Of a DNA stretch of 64,000 nt, positions 35,594 to 48,700 are shown one piece after another. The stretch is taken from positions 31,976,043 to 32,040,042 of the forward strand of contig OX104115.1 of NCBI GenBank assembly GCA_944474755.1, given 5' to 3'. The DNA is from Limnoperna fortunei (taxonomy: Eukaryota; Mollusca; Bivalvia; Mytilida; Modiolidae). A program made the translations under genes and the position numbers. Within the stretch, counting starts at the first letter, position 1; every line of letters starts with the position of its first letter. The notes under the pieces are model-generated. The model was not told where the DNA came from and searched no databases. It worked only from the letters and a program-made list of their open reading frames with translations.

Positions 35594-35730
35594 CAACAGT
35601 TTATCACAGTTGAGAAGGTAGCAGTTTATTAAAGTTGAGAAGGTAAAAGTGTATTACAGTTGAGAAGGAAACAGTTTATTGCAGTTGAGAAGGTGACAGT
35701 TTATTACAGTTGAGAAGGTAACAGTTTATT

Positions 35731-38700
35731 AAGTCGAGAAGGTAGCAGTTTATTACAGTTGAGAAGGTAACAGTTTATTACAGTTGAGAAGGTAACATTT
35801 GATTACAGTTGAGAGGGTAACAGTTTATAATAGTTGAGAAGGTAACAGTTTATTACAGTTGAGAAGGTAACAGTTTATTACAGTTGAGAAGTTAATAGTT
35901 TATTACAGTAAAGAATGCAACAGTGAATTACACTTGAGAAGGTAGCAGTTTATTAAAGTTGAGAAGGTAGCAGTTTATTACAGCTGATAAGGTAATAGTT
36001 TATTACAGTTGAGAAGGTAACAGTTTATTACAATTGAGAAGGTAACAGTTTATTACAGTTGAGAAGGTAACAGTTTATTACAGTTGAGAAGGTAGCAGTT
36101 TATTACAGTTTAGAAGGTAACAGTTTATTACAGTTGAGAAAGTAACAGTTTATTATAGTTGAGAAGGTCACAGTTTATTACAGTTGAGAAGGTAACAGTT
36201 TATTACAGTTGAGAAGTAACAGTTAATTACAGTTGAGAAGGTAACAGTTTATTACAGTTGAGAAGGTCACAGTTTATTACTGTTTAGAAAGTAACAGTTT
36301 ATTATAGTTGAGAAGGTCACAGTTTATTACAGTTGAGAAGGTAACAGTTTATTACAGTTGAGAAGGTAACAGTTTATTACAGTTGAGAAGGTAACAGTTT
36401 ATTCCAGTTGAGAAGGTCACAGTTTATTACAGTTGAGAAGGTAACAGTTAATTACAGTTTAGAAGGTAACAGTTTATTACAGTTGAGAAGGTAACAGTTT
36501 ATTACAGTTGAGAAGGTTACAGTTTATTACATTTGAGAATGTAACAGTTTATTACAGTTTAGAAGGTAGCATTTTATTACAGTTGAGAATGAAACTGTTT
36601 ATTACAGTTGAGAAGGTAGCATTTTATTACAGTGGAGAAGGTAACATTTTATTATAGTTGAGAGGGTAACAGTTTATAACAGTTGAGAAGGTAACAGTTT
36701 ATTACAGTTGAGAAGGTAACAGTTTATTACAGTTGAGAAGGTAACAGTTTATTACAGTTGAGAAGGCAACATTATATTACAGTTGAGAAGGTAACAGTTT
36801 ATTACAGTTTAGAAGGTAGCAGTTTATTACAGTTGAGAATGAAACTGTTTATTACAGTTGAGAAGGTAACAGTTTATTACAGTTGAGAGGGTAACAGTTT
36901 ATAACAGTTGAGAAGGTAACAGTTTATTACATTTGAGAATGTAACAGTTTATTACAGTTGAGAAGGTAGCATTTTATTACAGTAGAGAAGGTAACATTTT
37001 ATTATAGTTGAGAGGGTAACAGTTTATAACAGTTGAGAAGGTAACAGTTTATTACATTTGAGAATGTAACAGTTTATTACAGTTGAGAAGGTAACAGTTT
37101 ATTACAGTTGAGAAGGTAACAGCTTATTACAGTTTAGACGGTAGCAGTTTATTACAGTTGAGAATGAAACTGTTTATTACAGTTGAGAAGGAAACAGTTT
37201 ATTACAGTTGAGAAGGTAACATTTTATTACAGTTGAGAGGGTAACAGTTTATAACAGTTGAGAAGGTAACAGTTTATTACAGTTGAGAAGGTAACAGTTT
37301 ATTACAGTTGAGAAGGTAACAGTTTATTACAGTTTAGACGGTAGCAGTTTATTACAGTTGAGAGTGTAACAGTTTATAACAGTTGAGAAGGTAACAGTTT
37401 ATTACATTTGAGAATGTAACAGTTTATTACAGTTGAGAAGGTAACATTTTATTACAGCTGAGAAGGAAGCAGTTTATTACAGTTGAGAAGGTAACAGTTT
37501 ATTACAGTTGAGAAGGTAATAGTTTATTACAGTTGAGAAGGTCACAGTTTATTACAGTTGAGAAGGTAACAGTTTATTACAGTTTAGAAGGTAACAGTTT
37601 ATTACAGTTGAGAAGGTAACAGTTTATTACAGTTGAGAAGGTTACAGTTTATTACATTTGAGAATGTAACAGTTTATTACAGTTTAGAAGGTAGCATTTT
37701 ATTACAGTTGAGAATGAAACTGTTTATTACAGTTGAGAAGGTAGCATTTTATTACAGTGGAGAAGGTAACATTTTATTATAGTTGAGAGGGTAACAGTTT
37801 ATAACAGTTGAGAAGGTAACAGTTTATTACAGTTGAGAAGGTAACAGTTTATTACAGTTGAGAAGGTAACAGTTTATTACAGTTGAGAAGGCAACATTTT
37901 ATTACAGTTGAGAAGGTAACAGTTTATTACAGTTTAGAAGGTAGCAGTTTATTACAGTTGAGAATGAAACTGTTTATTACAGTTGACAAGGTAACAGTTT
38001 ATTACAGTTGAGAGGGTAACAGTTTATAACAGTTGAGAAGGTAACAGTTTATTACATTTGAGAATGTAACAGTTTATTACAGTTGAGAAGGTAGCATTTT
38101 ATTACAGTAGAGAAGGTAACATTTTATTATAGTTGAGAGGGTAACAGTTTATAACAGTTGAGAAGGTAACAGTTTATTACAGTTGAGAAGGTAACAGTTT
38201 ATTACAGTTGAGAAGGTAACAGTTTATTACAGTTGAGAAGGTAACAGCTTATTACAGTTTAGACGGTAGCAGTTTATTACAGTTGAGAATGAAACTGTTT
38301 ATTACAGTTGAGAAGGAAACAGTTTATTACAGTTGAGAAGGTAACATTTTATTACAGTTGAGAGGGTAACAGTTTATAACAGTTGAGAAGGTAACAGTTT
38401 TTTACAGTTGAGAAGGTAACAGCTTATTACAGTTGAGAAGGTAACAGTTTATTACAGTTTAGACGGTAGCAGTTTATTACAGTTGAGAGTGTAACAGTTT
38501 ATAACAGTTGAGAAGGAAACAGTTTATTACATTTGAGAATGTAACAGTTTATTACAGTTGAGAAGGTAACATTTTATTACAGCTGAGAAGGAAGCAGTTT
38601 ATTACAGTTGAGAAGGTAACAGTTTATTACAGTTTAGAAGGTAGCATTTTATTACAGTTGAGAATGAAACTGTTTATTACAGTTGAGAAGGTAACAGTTT

Positions 38701-41700
38701 ATTACAGTTTAGAAGGTAGCAGTTTATTACAGTTGAGAATGAAACTGTTTATTACAGTTGAGAAGGTAACAGTTTATTACAGTTAAGAAGGTAACATTTT
38801 ATTACAGTTGAGAAGGTAACAGTTTATAACAGTTGAGAATGTAACCGTTTATTACAGTTGAGAAGGTAATAGTTTATTACAGTTGAAAGATAGCAGTTTA
38901 TTACAGTAGAGAAGGTACCAGTTTATTACAGTTGAGAAGGTAATATTTTATTAAAGTTGATATTGAAACTGTTAATTACAGTTGAGAAGGTAACAGTTTA
39001 TTACAGTTGAGAAGGTGACATTTTATTACAGTTGAGAAAGTAACAGTTTATTAAAGTTGAGAATGAAACTTTTTATTACAGTTGAGAATGTAACAGTTTA
39101 TTAAAGTTGAGAAAGAAACTGTTTATTACAGTTGAGAAGGTAACAGTTTATTACAGTTGAGAAGGTAACATTTTATTACAGTTGAGACGGTAACAGTTTA
39201 TTAAAGTTGAGAATGAAACTGTTTATTACAGTTGAGAAGGTAACAGTTTATTAAAGTTGAGAATGGAACAGTTTATTACAGTAGAGAAGGTACCAGTTTA
39301 TTACAGTTGAGAAGGTAACAGTTTATTAAAGTTGAGAATGAAACTGTTTATTACAGATGAGAAGGTAACAGTTTATTACAGTTGAGAATGTAACCGTTTA
39401 TTACAGTTGAGAATGTAATAGTTTATTACAGTTGGAAGATAGCAGTTTATTACAGTAGAGAAGGTACCAGTTTATTACAGTTGAGAAGGTAACAGTTTAT
39501 TACAGTTGAGAAGGTAACAGTTTATTACAGTTGAGAAGGCAACATTTTATTACAGTTGAGAAGGTAACATTTTATTACGGTGAGAAGGTAACAGTTTATT
39601 ACAGTTAAGAAGGTAAAATTTTATTACATTTAAGAAGGTAACAGTTAATTACAGTTGAGAAGGTTACAGTTGAGAAGGTAATAGTTTATTACAGTTGATA
39701 AGGTAACAGTTTATTACAGTTGAGAAGGTAACAGTTTATTACATTTGAGAATGTAACAGTTTATTACAGTTGAGAATGTAACAGTTTATTACAGTTTAGA
39801 CGGTAGCAGTTTATTACAGTTGAGAATGAAACTGTTTATTACAGTTGAGAAGGAAACAGTTTATTACAGTTGAGAAGGTAACATTTTATTACAGTTGAGA
39901 GGGTTACAGTTTATAACAGTTGAGAAGGTAACAGTTTATTACAGTTGAGAAGGTAACAGTTTATTACAGTTGAGAAGGTAACAGTTTATTACAGTTTAGA
40001 CGGTAGCAGTTTATTACAGTTGAGAATGAAACTGTTTATTACAGTTGAGAAGGTAACATTTTATTACAGTAGAGAAGGTAACATTTTATTACAGTTGAGA
40101 GTGTAACAGTTTATAACAGTTGAGAAGGTAACAGTTTATTACATTTGAGAATGTAACAGTTTATTACAGTTGAGAAGGTAACATTTTATTACAGCTGAGA
40201 AGGTAGCAGTTTATTACAGTTGAGAAGGTAACAGTTTATTACAGTTTTGAAGGTAGCATTTTATTACAGTTGAGAATGAAACTGTTTATTACAGTTGAGA
40301 AGGTAACAGTTTATTACAGTTAAGAAGGTAGCAGTTTATTACAGTTGAGAATGAAACTGTTTAATACAGTTGAGAAGGTAACAGTTTATTACAGTTAAGA
40401 AGGTAACATTTTATTACGGTGAGAAGGTAACAGTTTATTACAGTTAAGAAGGTAACAGTTTTTTACAGTTGAGAAGGTAACATTTTATTACGGTGAGAAG
40501 GTAACAGTTTATTACAGTTAAGAAGGTAAAATTTTATTACATTTGAGAAGGTAACAGTTTATTACAGTTGAGAAGGTTACAGTTGAGTTGCTAACAGTTT
40601 ATTACAGTTGATAAGGTAACAGTTTATTACAGTTGAGAAGGTAGCAGTTTATTACAGTTGAGAGTGTAACAGTTTATAACAGTTGAGAAGGTAACAGTTT
40701 ATTACATTTGAGAATGTAACAGTTTATTACAGTTGAGAAGGTAACATTTTATTACAGCTGAGAAGGTAGCAGTTTATTACAGTTCAGAAGGTAACACAGT
40801 TTATTACAGTTTAGAAGGTAGCATTTTATTACAGTTGAGAATGAAACTGTTTATTACAGTTGAGAAGGTAACAGTTTATTACAGTTTAGAAGGTAGCAGT
40901 TTATTACAGTTGAGAATGAAACTGTTTAATACAGTTGAGAAGGTAACAGTTTATTAAGTCGAGAAGGTAGCAGTTTATTACAGTTGAGAAGGTAACAGTT
41001 TATTACAGTTGAGAAGGTAACATTTGATTACAGTTGAGAGGGTAACAGTTTATAATAGTTGAGAAGGTAACAGTTTATTACAGTTGAGAAGGTAACAGTT
41101 TATTACAGTTGAGAAGTTAATAGTTTATTACAGTAAAGAATGCAACAGTGAATTACACTTGAGAAGGTAGCAGTTTATTAAAGTTGAGAAGGTAGCAGTT
41201 TATTACAGCTGATAAGGTAACAGTTTATTACAGTTGAGAAGCTAACAGTTTATTACAATTGAGAAGGTAACAGTTTATTACAGTTGAGAAGGTAACAGTT
41301 TATTACAGTTGAGAAGGTAGCAGTTTATTACAGTTTAGAAGGTAACAGTTTATTACAGTTGAGAAAGTAACAGTTTATTATAGTTGAGAAGGTCACAGTT
41401 TATTACAGTTGAGAAGGTAACAGTTTATTACAGTTGAGAAGTAACAGTTAATTACAGTTGAGAAGGTAACAGTTTATTACAGTTGAGAAGGTCACAGTTT
41501 ATTACTGTTTAGAAAGTAACAGTCTATTATAGTTGAGAAGGTCACAGTTTATTACAGTTGAGAAGGTAACAGTTTATTACAGTTGAGAAGGTAACAGTTT
41601 ATTACAGTTGAGAAGGTAACAGTTTATTCCAGTTGAGAAGGTCACAGTTTATTACAGTTGAGAAGGTAACAGTTTATTACAGTTTAGAAGGTAACAGTTT

Positions 41701-44700
41701 ATTACAGCTGAGAAGGTAACAGTTTATTACAGTTGAGAAGGTTACAGTTTATTACATTTGAGAATGTAACAGTTTATTACAGTTTAGAAGGTAGCATTTT
41801 ATTACAGTTGAGAATGAAACTGTTTATTACAGTTGAGAAGGTAGCATTTTATTACAGTGGAGAAGGTAACATTTTATTACAGTTGAGAAGGTAACAGTTT
41901 ATAACAGTTGAGAAGGTAACAGTTTATTACAGTTGAGAAGGTAACAGTTTATTACAGTTGAGAAGGTAACAGTTTATTACAGTTGAGAAGGCAACATTAT
42001 ATTACAGTTGAGAAGGTAACAGTTTATTACAGTTTAGAAGGTAGCAGTTTATTACAGTTGAGAATGAAACTGTTTATTACAGTTGAGAAGGTAACAGTTT
42101 ATTACAGTTGAGAGGGTAACAGTTTATAACAGTTGAGAAGGTAACAGTTTATTACATTTGAGAATGTAACAGTTTATTACAGTTGAGAAGGTAGCATTTT
42201 ATTACAGTAGAGAAGGTAACATTTTATTATAGTTGAGAGGGTAACAGTTTATAACAGTTGAGAAGGTAACAGTTTATTACATTTGAGAATGTAACAGTTT
42301 TTTACAGTTGAGAAGGTAACAGTTTATTACAGTTGAGAAGGTAACAGCTTATTACAGTTTAGACGGTAGCAGTTTATTACAGTTGAGAATGAAACTGTTT
42401 ATTACAGTTGAGAAGGAAACAGTTTATTACAGTTGAGAAGGTAACATTTTATTACAGTTGAGAGGGTAACAGTTTATAACAGTTGAGAAGGTAACAGTTT
42501 ATTACAGTTGAGAAGGTAACAGCTTATTACAGTTGAGAAGGTAACAGTTTATTACAGTTTAGACGGTAGCAGTTTATTACAGTTGAGAGTGTAACAGTTT
42601 ATAACAGTTGAGAAGGTAACAGTTTATTACATTTGAGAATGTAACAGTTTATTGCAGTTGAGAAGGTAACATTTTATTACAGCTGAGAAGGAAGCAGTTT
42701 ATTACAGTTGAGAAGGTAACAGTTTATTACAGTTGAGAAGGTAATAGTTTATTACAGTTGAGAAGGTCACAGTTTATTACAGTTGAGAAGGTAACAGTTT
42801 ATTACAGTTTAGAAGGTAACAGTTTATTACAGTTGAGAAGGTAACAGTTTATTACAGTTGAGAAGGTTACAGTTTATTACATTTGAGAATGTAACAGTTT
42901 ATTACAGTTTAGAAGGTAGCATTTTATTACAGTTGAGAATGAAACTGTTTATTACAGTTGAGAAGGTAGCATTTTATTACAGTGGAGAAGGTAACATTTA
43001 TTATAGTTGAGAGGGTAACAGTTTATAACAGTTGAGAAGGTAACAGTTTATTACAGTTGAGAAGGTAACAGTTTATTACAGTTGAGAAGGTAACAGTTTA
43101 TTACAGTTGAGAAGGCAACATTATATTACAGTTGAGAAGGTAACAGTTTATTACAGTTTAGAAGGTAGCAGTTTATTACAGTTGAGAATGAAACTGTTTA
43201 TTACAGTTGACAAGGTAACAGTTTATTACAGTTGAGAGGGTAACAGTTTATAACAGTTGAGAAGGTAACAGTTTATTACATTTGAGAATGTAACAGTTTA
43301 TTACAGTTGAGAAGGTAGCATTTTATTACAGTAGAGAAGGTAACATTTTATTATAGTTGAGAGGGTAACAGTTTATAACAGTTGAGAAGGTAACAGTTTA
43401 TTACATTTGAGAATGTAACAGTTTATTACAGTTGAGAAGGTAACAGTTTATTACAGTTGAGAAGGTAACAGCTTATTACAGTTTAGACGGTAGCAGTTTA
43501 TTACAGTTGAGAATGAAACTGTTTATTACAGTTGAGAAGGAAACAGTTTATTACAGTTGAGAAGGTAACATTTTATTACAGTTGAGAGGGTAACAGTTTA
43601 TAACAGTTGAGAAGGTAACAGTTTTTTACAGTTGAGAAGGTAACAGCTTATTACAGTTGAGAAGGTAACAGTTTATTACAGTTTAGACGGTAGCAGTTTA
43701 TTACAGTTGAGAGTGTAACAGTTTATAACAGTTGAGAAGGAAACAGTTTATTACATTTGAGAATGTAACAGTTTATTACAGTTGAGAAGGTAACATTTTA
43801 TTACAGCTGAGAAGGAAGCAGTTTATTACAGTTGAGAAGGTAACAGTTTATTACAGTTTAGAAGGTAGCATTTTATTACAGTTGAGAATGAAACTGTTTA
43901 TTACAGTTGAGAAGGTAACAGTTTATTACAGTTTAGAAGGTAGCATTTTATTACAGTTGAGAATGAAACTGTTTATTACAGTTGAGAAGGTAACAGTTTA
44001 TTACAGTTAAGAAGGTAACATTTTATTACAGTTGAGAAGGTAACAGTTTATAACAGTTGAGAATGTAACCGTTTATTACAGTTGAGAAGGTAATAGTTTA
44101 TTACAGTTGAAAGATAGCAGTTTATTACAGTAGAGAAGGTACCAGTTTATTACAGTTGAGAAGGTAACATTTTATTAAAGTTGATATTGAAACTGTTTAT
44201 TACAGTTGAGAAGGTAACAGTTTATTACAGTTGAGAAGGTAACATTTTATTACAGTTGAGAAAGTAACAGTTTATTAAAGTTGAGAATGAAACTGTTTAT
44301 TACAGTTGAGAAGGTAACAGTTTATTAAAGTTGAGAAAGAAACTGTTTATTACAGTTGAGAAGGTAACAGTTTATTACAGTTGAGAAGGTAACATTTTAT
44401 TACAGTTGAGACGGTAACAGTTTATTAAAGTTGAGAATGAAACTGTTTATTACAGTTGAGAAGGTAACAGTTTATTAAAGTTGAGAATGGAACAGTTTAT
44501 TACAGTAGAGAAGGTACCAGTTTATTACAGTTGAGAAGGTAACAGTTTATTAAAGTTGAGAATGAAACTGTTTATTACAGATGAGAAGGTAACAGTTTAT
44601 TACAGTTGAGAATGTAACCGTTTATTACAGTTGAGAATGTAATAGTTTATTACAGTTGGAAGATAGCAGTTTATTACAGTAGAGAAGGTACCAGTTTATT

Positions 44701-46180
44701 ACAGTTGAGAAGGAAACAGTTTATTACAGTTGAGAAGGTAACAGTTTATTACAGTTGAGAAGGTAACATTTTATTACAGTTGAGAAGGTAACATTTTATT
44801 ACGGTGAGAAGGTAACAGTTTATTACAGTTAAGAAGGTAAAATTTTATTACATTTGAGAAGGTAACAGTTAATTACAGTTGAGAAGGTTACAGTTGAGAA
44901 GGTAATAGTTTATTACAGTTGATAAGGTAACAGTTTATTACAGTTGAGAAGGTAACAGTTTATTACATTTGAGAATGTAACAGTTTATTACAGTTGAGAA
45001 GGTAACAGTTTATTACAGTTTAGACGGTAGCAGTTTATTACAGTTGAGAATGAAACTGTTTATTACAGTTGAGAAGGAAACAGTTTATTACAGTTGAGAA
45101 GGTAACATTTTATTACAGTTGAGAGGGTTACAGTTTATAACAGTTGAGAAGGTAACAGTTTATTACAGTTGAGAAGGTAACAGTTTATTACAGTTGAGAA
45201 GGTAACAGTTTATTACAGTTTAGACGGTAGCAGTTTATTACAGTTGAGAATGAAACTGTTTATTACAGTTGAGAAGGTAACATTTTATTACAGTAGAGAA
45301 GGTAACATTTTATTACAGTTGAGAGTGTAACAGTTTATAACAGTTGAGAAGGTAACAGTTTATTACATTTGAGAATGTAACAGTTTATTACAGTTGAGAA
45401 GGTAACATTTTATTACAGCTGAGAAGGTAGCAGTTTATTACAGTTGAGAAGGTAACAGTTTATTACAGTTTTGAAGGTAGCATTTTATTACAGTTGAGAA
45501 TGAAACTGTTTAATACAGTTGAGAAGGTAACAGTTTATTACAGTTAAGAAGGTAGCAGTTTATTACAGTTGAGAATGAAACTGTTTATTACAGTTGAGAA
45601 GGTAACAGTTTATTACAGTTAAGAAGGTAACATTTTATTACGGTGAGAAGGTAACAGTTTATTACAGTTAAGAAGGTAACAGTTTTTTACAGTTGAGAAG
45701 GTAACATTTTATTACGGTGAGAAGGTAACAGTTTATTACAGTTAAGAAGGTAAAATTTTATTACATTTGAGAAGGTAACAGTTTATTACAGTTGAGAAGG
45801 TTACAGTTGAGAAGCTAACAGTTTATTACAGTTGATAAGGTAACAGTTTATTACAGTTGAGAAGGTAGCAGTTTATTACAGTTGAGAGTGTAACAGTTTA
45901 TAACAGTTGAGAAGGTAACAGTTTATTACATTTGAGAATGTAACAGTTTATTACAGTTGAGAAGGTAACATTTTATTACAGCTGAGAAGGTAGCAGTTTA
46001 TTACAGTTCAGAAGGTAACACAGATTATTACAGTTTAGAAGGTAGCATTTTATTACAGTTGAGAATGAAACTGTTTATTACAGTTGAGAAGGTAACAGTT
46101 TATTACAGTTTAGAAGGTAGCAGTTTATTACAGTTGAGAATGAAACTGTTTAATACAGTTGAGAAGGTAACAGTTTATTA
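35731..46180. repeat. Large tandem duplication inside the array, period about 5225 bp
   Basis: The rare variant 'aagtcgagaaggtagcag' occurs at 35731 and 40956, a shift of 5225 bp (209 units). The 'agaaggttac' landmark repeats at 36511 and 41736 (5225) and the 'gttggaagat' landmark at 39431 and 44655 (5224). The two blocks carry nearly the same series of variants, with few indels. Confidence 0.9.
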
Positions 46181-48700
46181 CAGTTGAGAAGGTAACATTT
46201 TATTACGGTGAGAAGGTAACAGTTTATTACAGTTAAGAAGGTAAAAGTTTATTACATTTGAGAAGGTAACAGTTTATTACAGTTGAGAAGGTAACAGTTT
46301 ATTACAGTTGATAAGGTAACAGTTTATTACAGTTGAGAAGGTAGCAGTTTATTACAGTTGAGAATGAAACTGTTTATTACAGTTGAGAAGGAAACAGTTT
46401 ATTACAGTTGAGAAGGTAATAGTTTATTACAATTGAAAGATAGCAGTTTATTACAGTAGAGAAGGTACCAGTTTATTACAGTTGAGAAGGTAACATTTTA
46501 TTAAAGTTGATATTGAAACTGTTTATTACAGTTGAGAAGGTAACAGTTTATTACAGTTGAGAAGGTAACATTTTATTACAGTTGAGAAAGTAACAGTTTA
46601 TTAAAGTTGAGAATGAAACTGTTTATTACAGTTGAGAAGGTAACAGTTTATTAAAGTTGAGAAAGAAACTGTTTATTACAGTTGAGAAGGTAACAGTTTA
46701 TTACAGTTGAGAAGGTAACATTTTATTACAGTTGAGACGGTAACAGTTTATTAAAGTTGAGAATGAAACTGTTTATTACAGTTGAGAAGGTAACAGTTTA
46801 TTAAAGTTGAGAATGGAACAGTTTATTACAGTAGAGAAGGTACCAGTTTATTACAGTTGAGAAGGTAACAGTTTATTAAAGTTGAGAATGAAACTGTTTA
46901 TTACAGATGAGAAGGTAACAGTTTATTACAGTTGAGAATGTAACCGTTTATTACAGTTGAGAATGTAATAGTTTATTACAGTTGGAAGATAGCAGTTTAT
47001 TACAGTAGAGAAGGTACCAGTTTATTACAGTTGAGAAGGTAACAGTTTATTACAGTTGAGAAGGTAACAGTTTATTACAGTTGAGAAGGCAACATTTTAT
47101 TACAGTTGAGAAGGTAACATTTTATTACGGTGAGAAGGTAACAGTTTATTACAGTTAAGAAGGTAAAATTTTATTACATTTGAGAAGGTAACAGTTAATT
47201 ACAGTTGAGAAGGTTACAGTTGAGAAGGTAATAGTTTATTACAGTTGATAAGGTAACAGTTTATTACAGTTGAGAAGGTAACAGTTTATTACATTTGAGA
47301 ATGTAACAGTTTATTACAGTTGAGAAGGTAACAGTTTATTACAGTTTAGACGGTAGCAGTTTATTACAGTTGAGAATGAAACTGTTTATTACAGTTGAGA
47401 AGGAAACAGTTTATTACAGTTGAGAAGGTAACATTTTATTACAGTTGAAAGGGTTACAGTTTATAACAGTTGAGAAGGTAACAGTTTATTACAGTTGAGA
47501 AGGTAACAGTTTATTACAGTTGAGAAGGTAACAGTTTATTACAGTTTAGACGGTAGCAGTTTATTACAGTTGAGAATGAAACTGTTTATTACAGTTGAGA
47601 AGGTAACATTTTATTACAGTAGAGAAGGTAACATTTTATTACAGTTGAGAGTGTAACAGTTTATAACAGTTGAGAAGGTAACAGTTTATTACATTTGAGA
47701 ATGTAACAGTTTATTACAGTTGAGAAGGTAACAGTTTATTACAGTTGAGAAGGTAGCAGTTTATTACAGTTGAGAAGGTAACAGTTTATTACAGTTTTGA
47801 AGGTAGCATTTTATTACAGTTGAGAATGAAACTGTTTATTACAGTTGAGAAGGTAACAGTTTATTACAGTTAAGAAGGTAGCAGTTTATTACAGTTGAGA
47901 ATGAAACTGTTTAATACAGTTGAGAAGGTAACAGTTTATTACAGTTAAGAAGGTAACATTTTATTACGGTGAGAAGGTAACAGTTTATTACAGTTAAGAA
48001 GGTAACAGTTTTTTACAGTTGAGAAGCTAACAGTTTATTACGGTGAGAAGGTAACAGTTTATTACAGTTAAGAAGGTAAAATTTTATTACATTTGAGAAG
48101 GTAACAGTTTATTACAGTTGAGAAGGTTACAGTTGAGAAGCTAACAGTTTATTACAGTTGATAAGGTAACAGTTTATTACAGTTGAGAAGGTAGCAGTTT
48201 ATTACAGTTGAGAGTGTAACAGTTTATAACAGTTGAGAAGGTAACAGTTTATTACATTTGAGAATGTAACAGTTTATTACAGTTGAGAAGGTAACATTTA
48301 ATTACAGCTGAGAAGGTAGCAGTTTATTACAGTTCAGAAGGTAACACAGTTTATTACAGTTTAGAAGGTAGCATTTTATTACAGTTGAGAATGAAACTGT
48401 TTATTACAGTTGAGAAGGTAACAGTTTATTACAGTTTAGAAGGTAGCAGTTTATTACAGTTGAGAATGAAACTGTTTAATACAGTTGAGAAGGTAACAGT
48501 TTATTACAGTTGAGAAGGTAACATTTTATTACGGTGAGAAGGTAACAGTTTATTACAGTTAAGAAGGTAAAAGTTTATTACATTTGAGAAGGTAACAGTT
48601 TATTACAGTTGAGAAGGTAACAGTTTATTACAGTTGATAAGGTAACAGTTTATTACAGTTGAGAAGGTAGCAGTTTATTACAGTTGAGAATGAAACTGTT
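44100..48700. repeat. Second-level duplication, period about 2326 bp
   Basis: 'gttggaagat' at 44655 and 46981, and 'gtaaaagttt' at 46241 and 48567, both give a 2326-bp shift. This duplication is offset from the 5225-bp block, so it happened as a separate event. Confidence 0.85.
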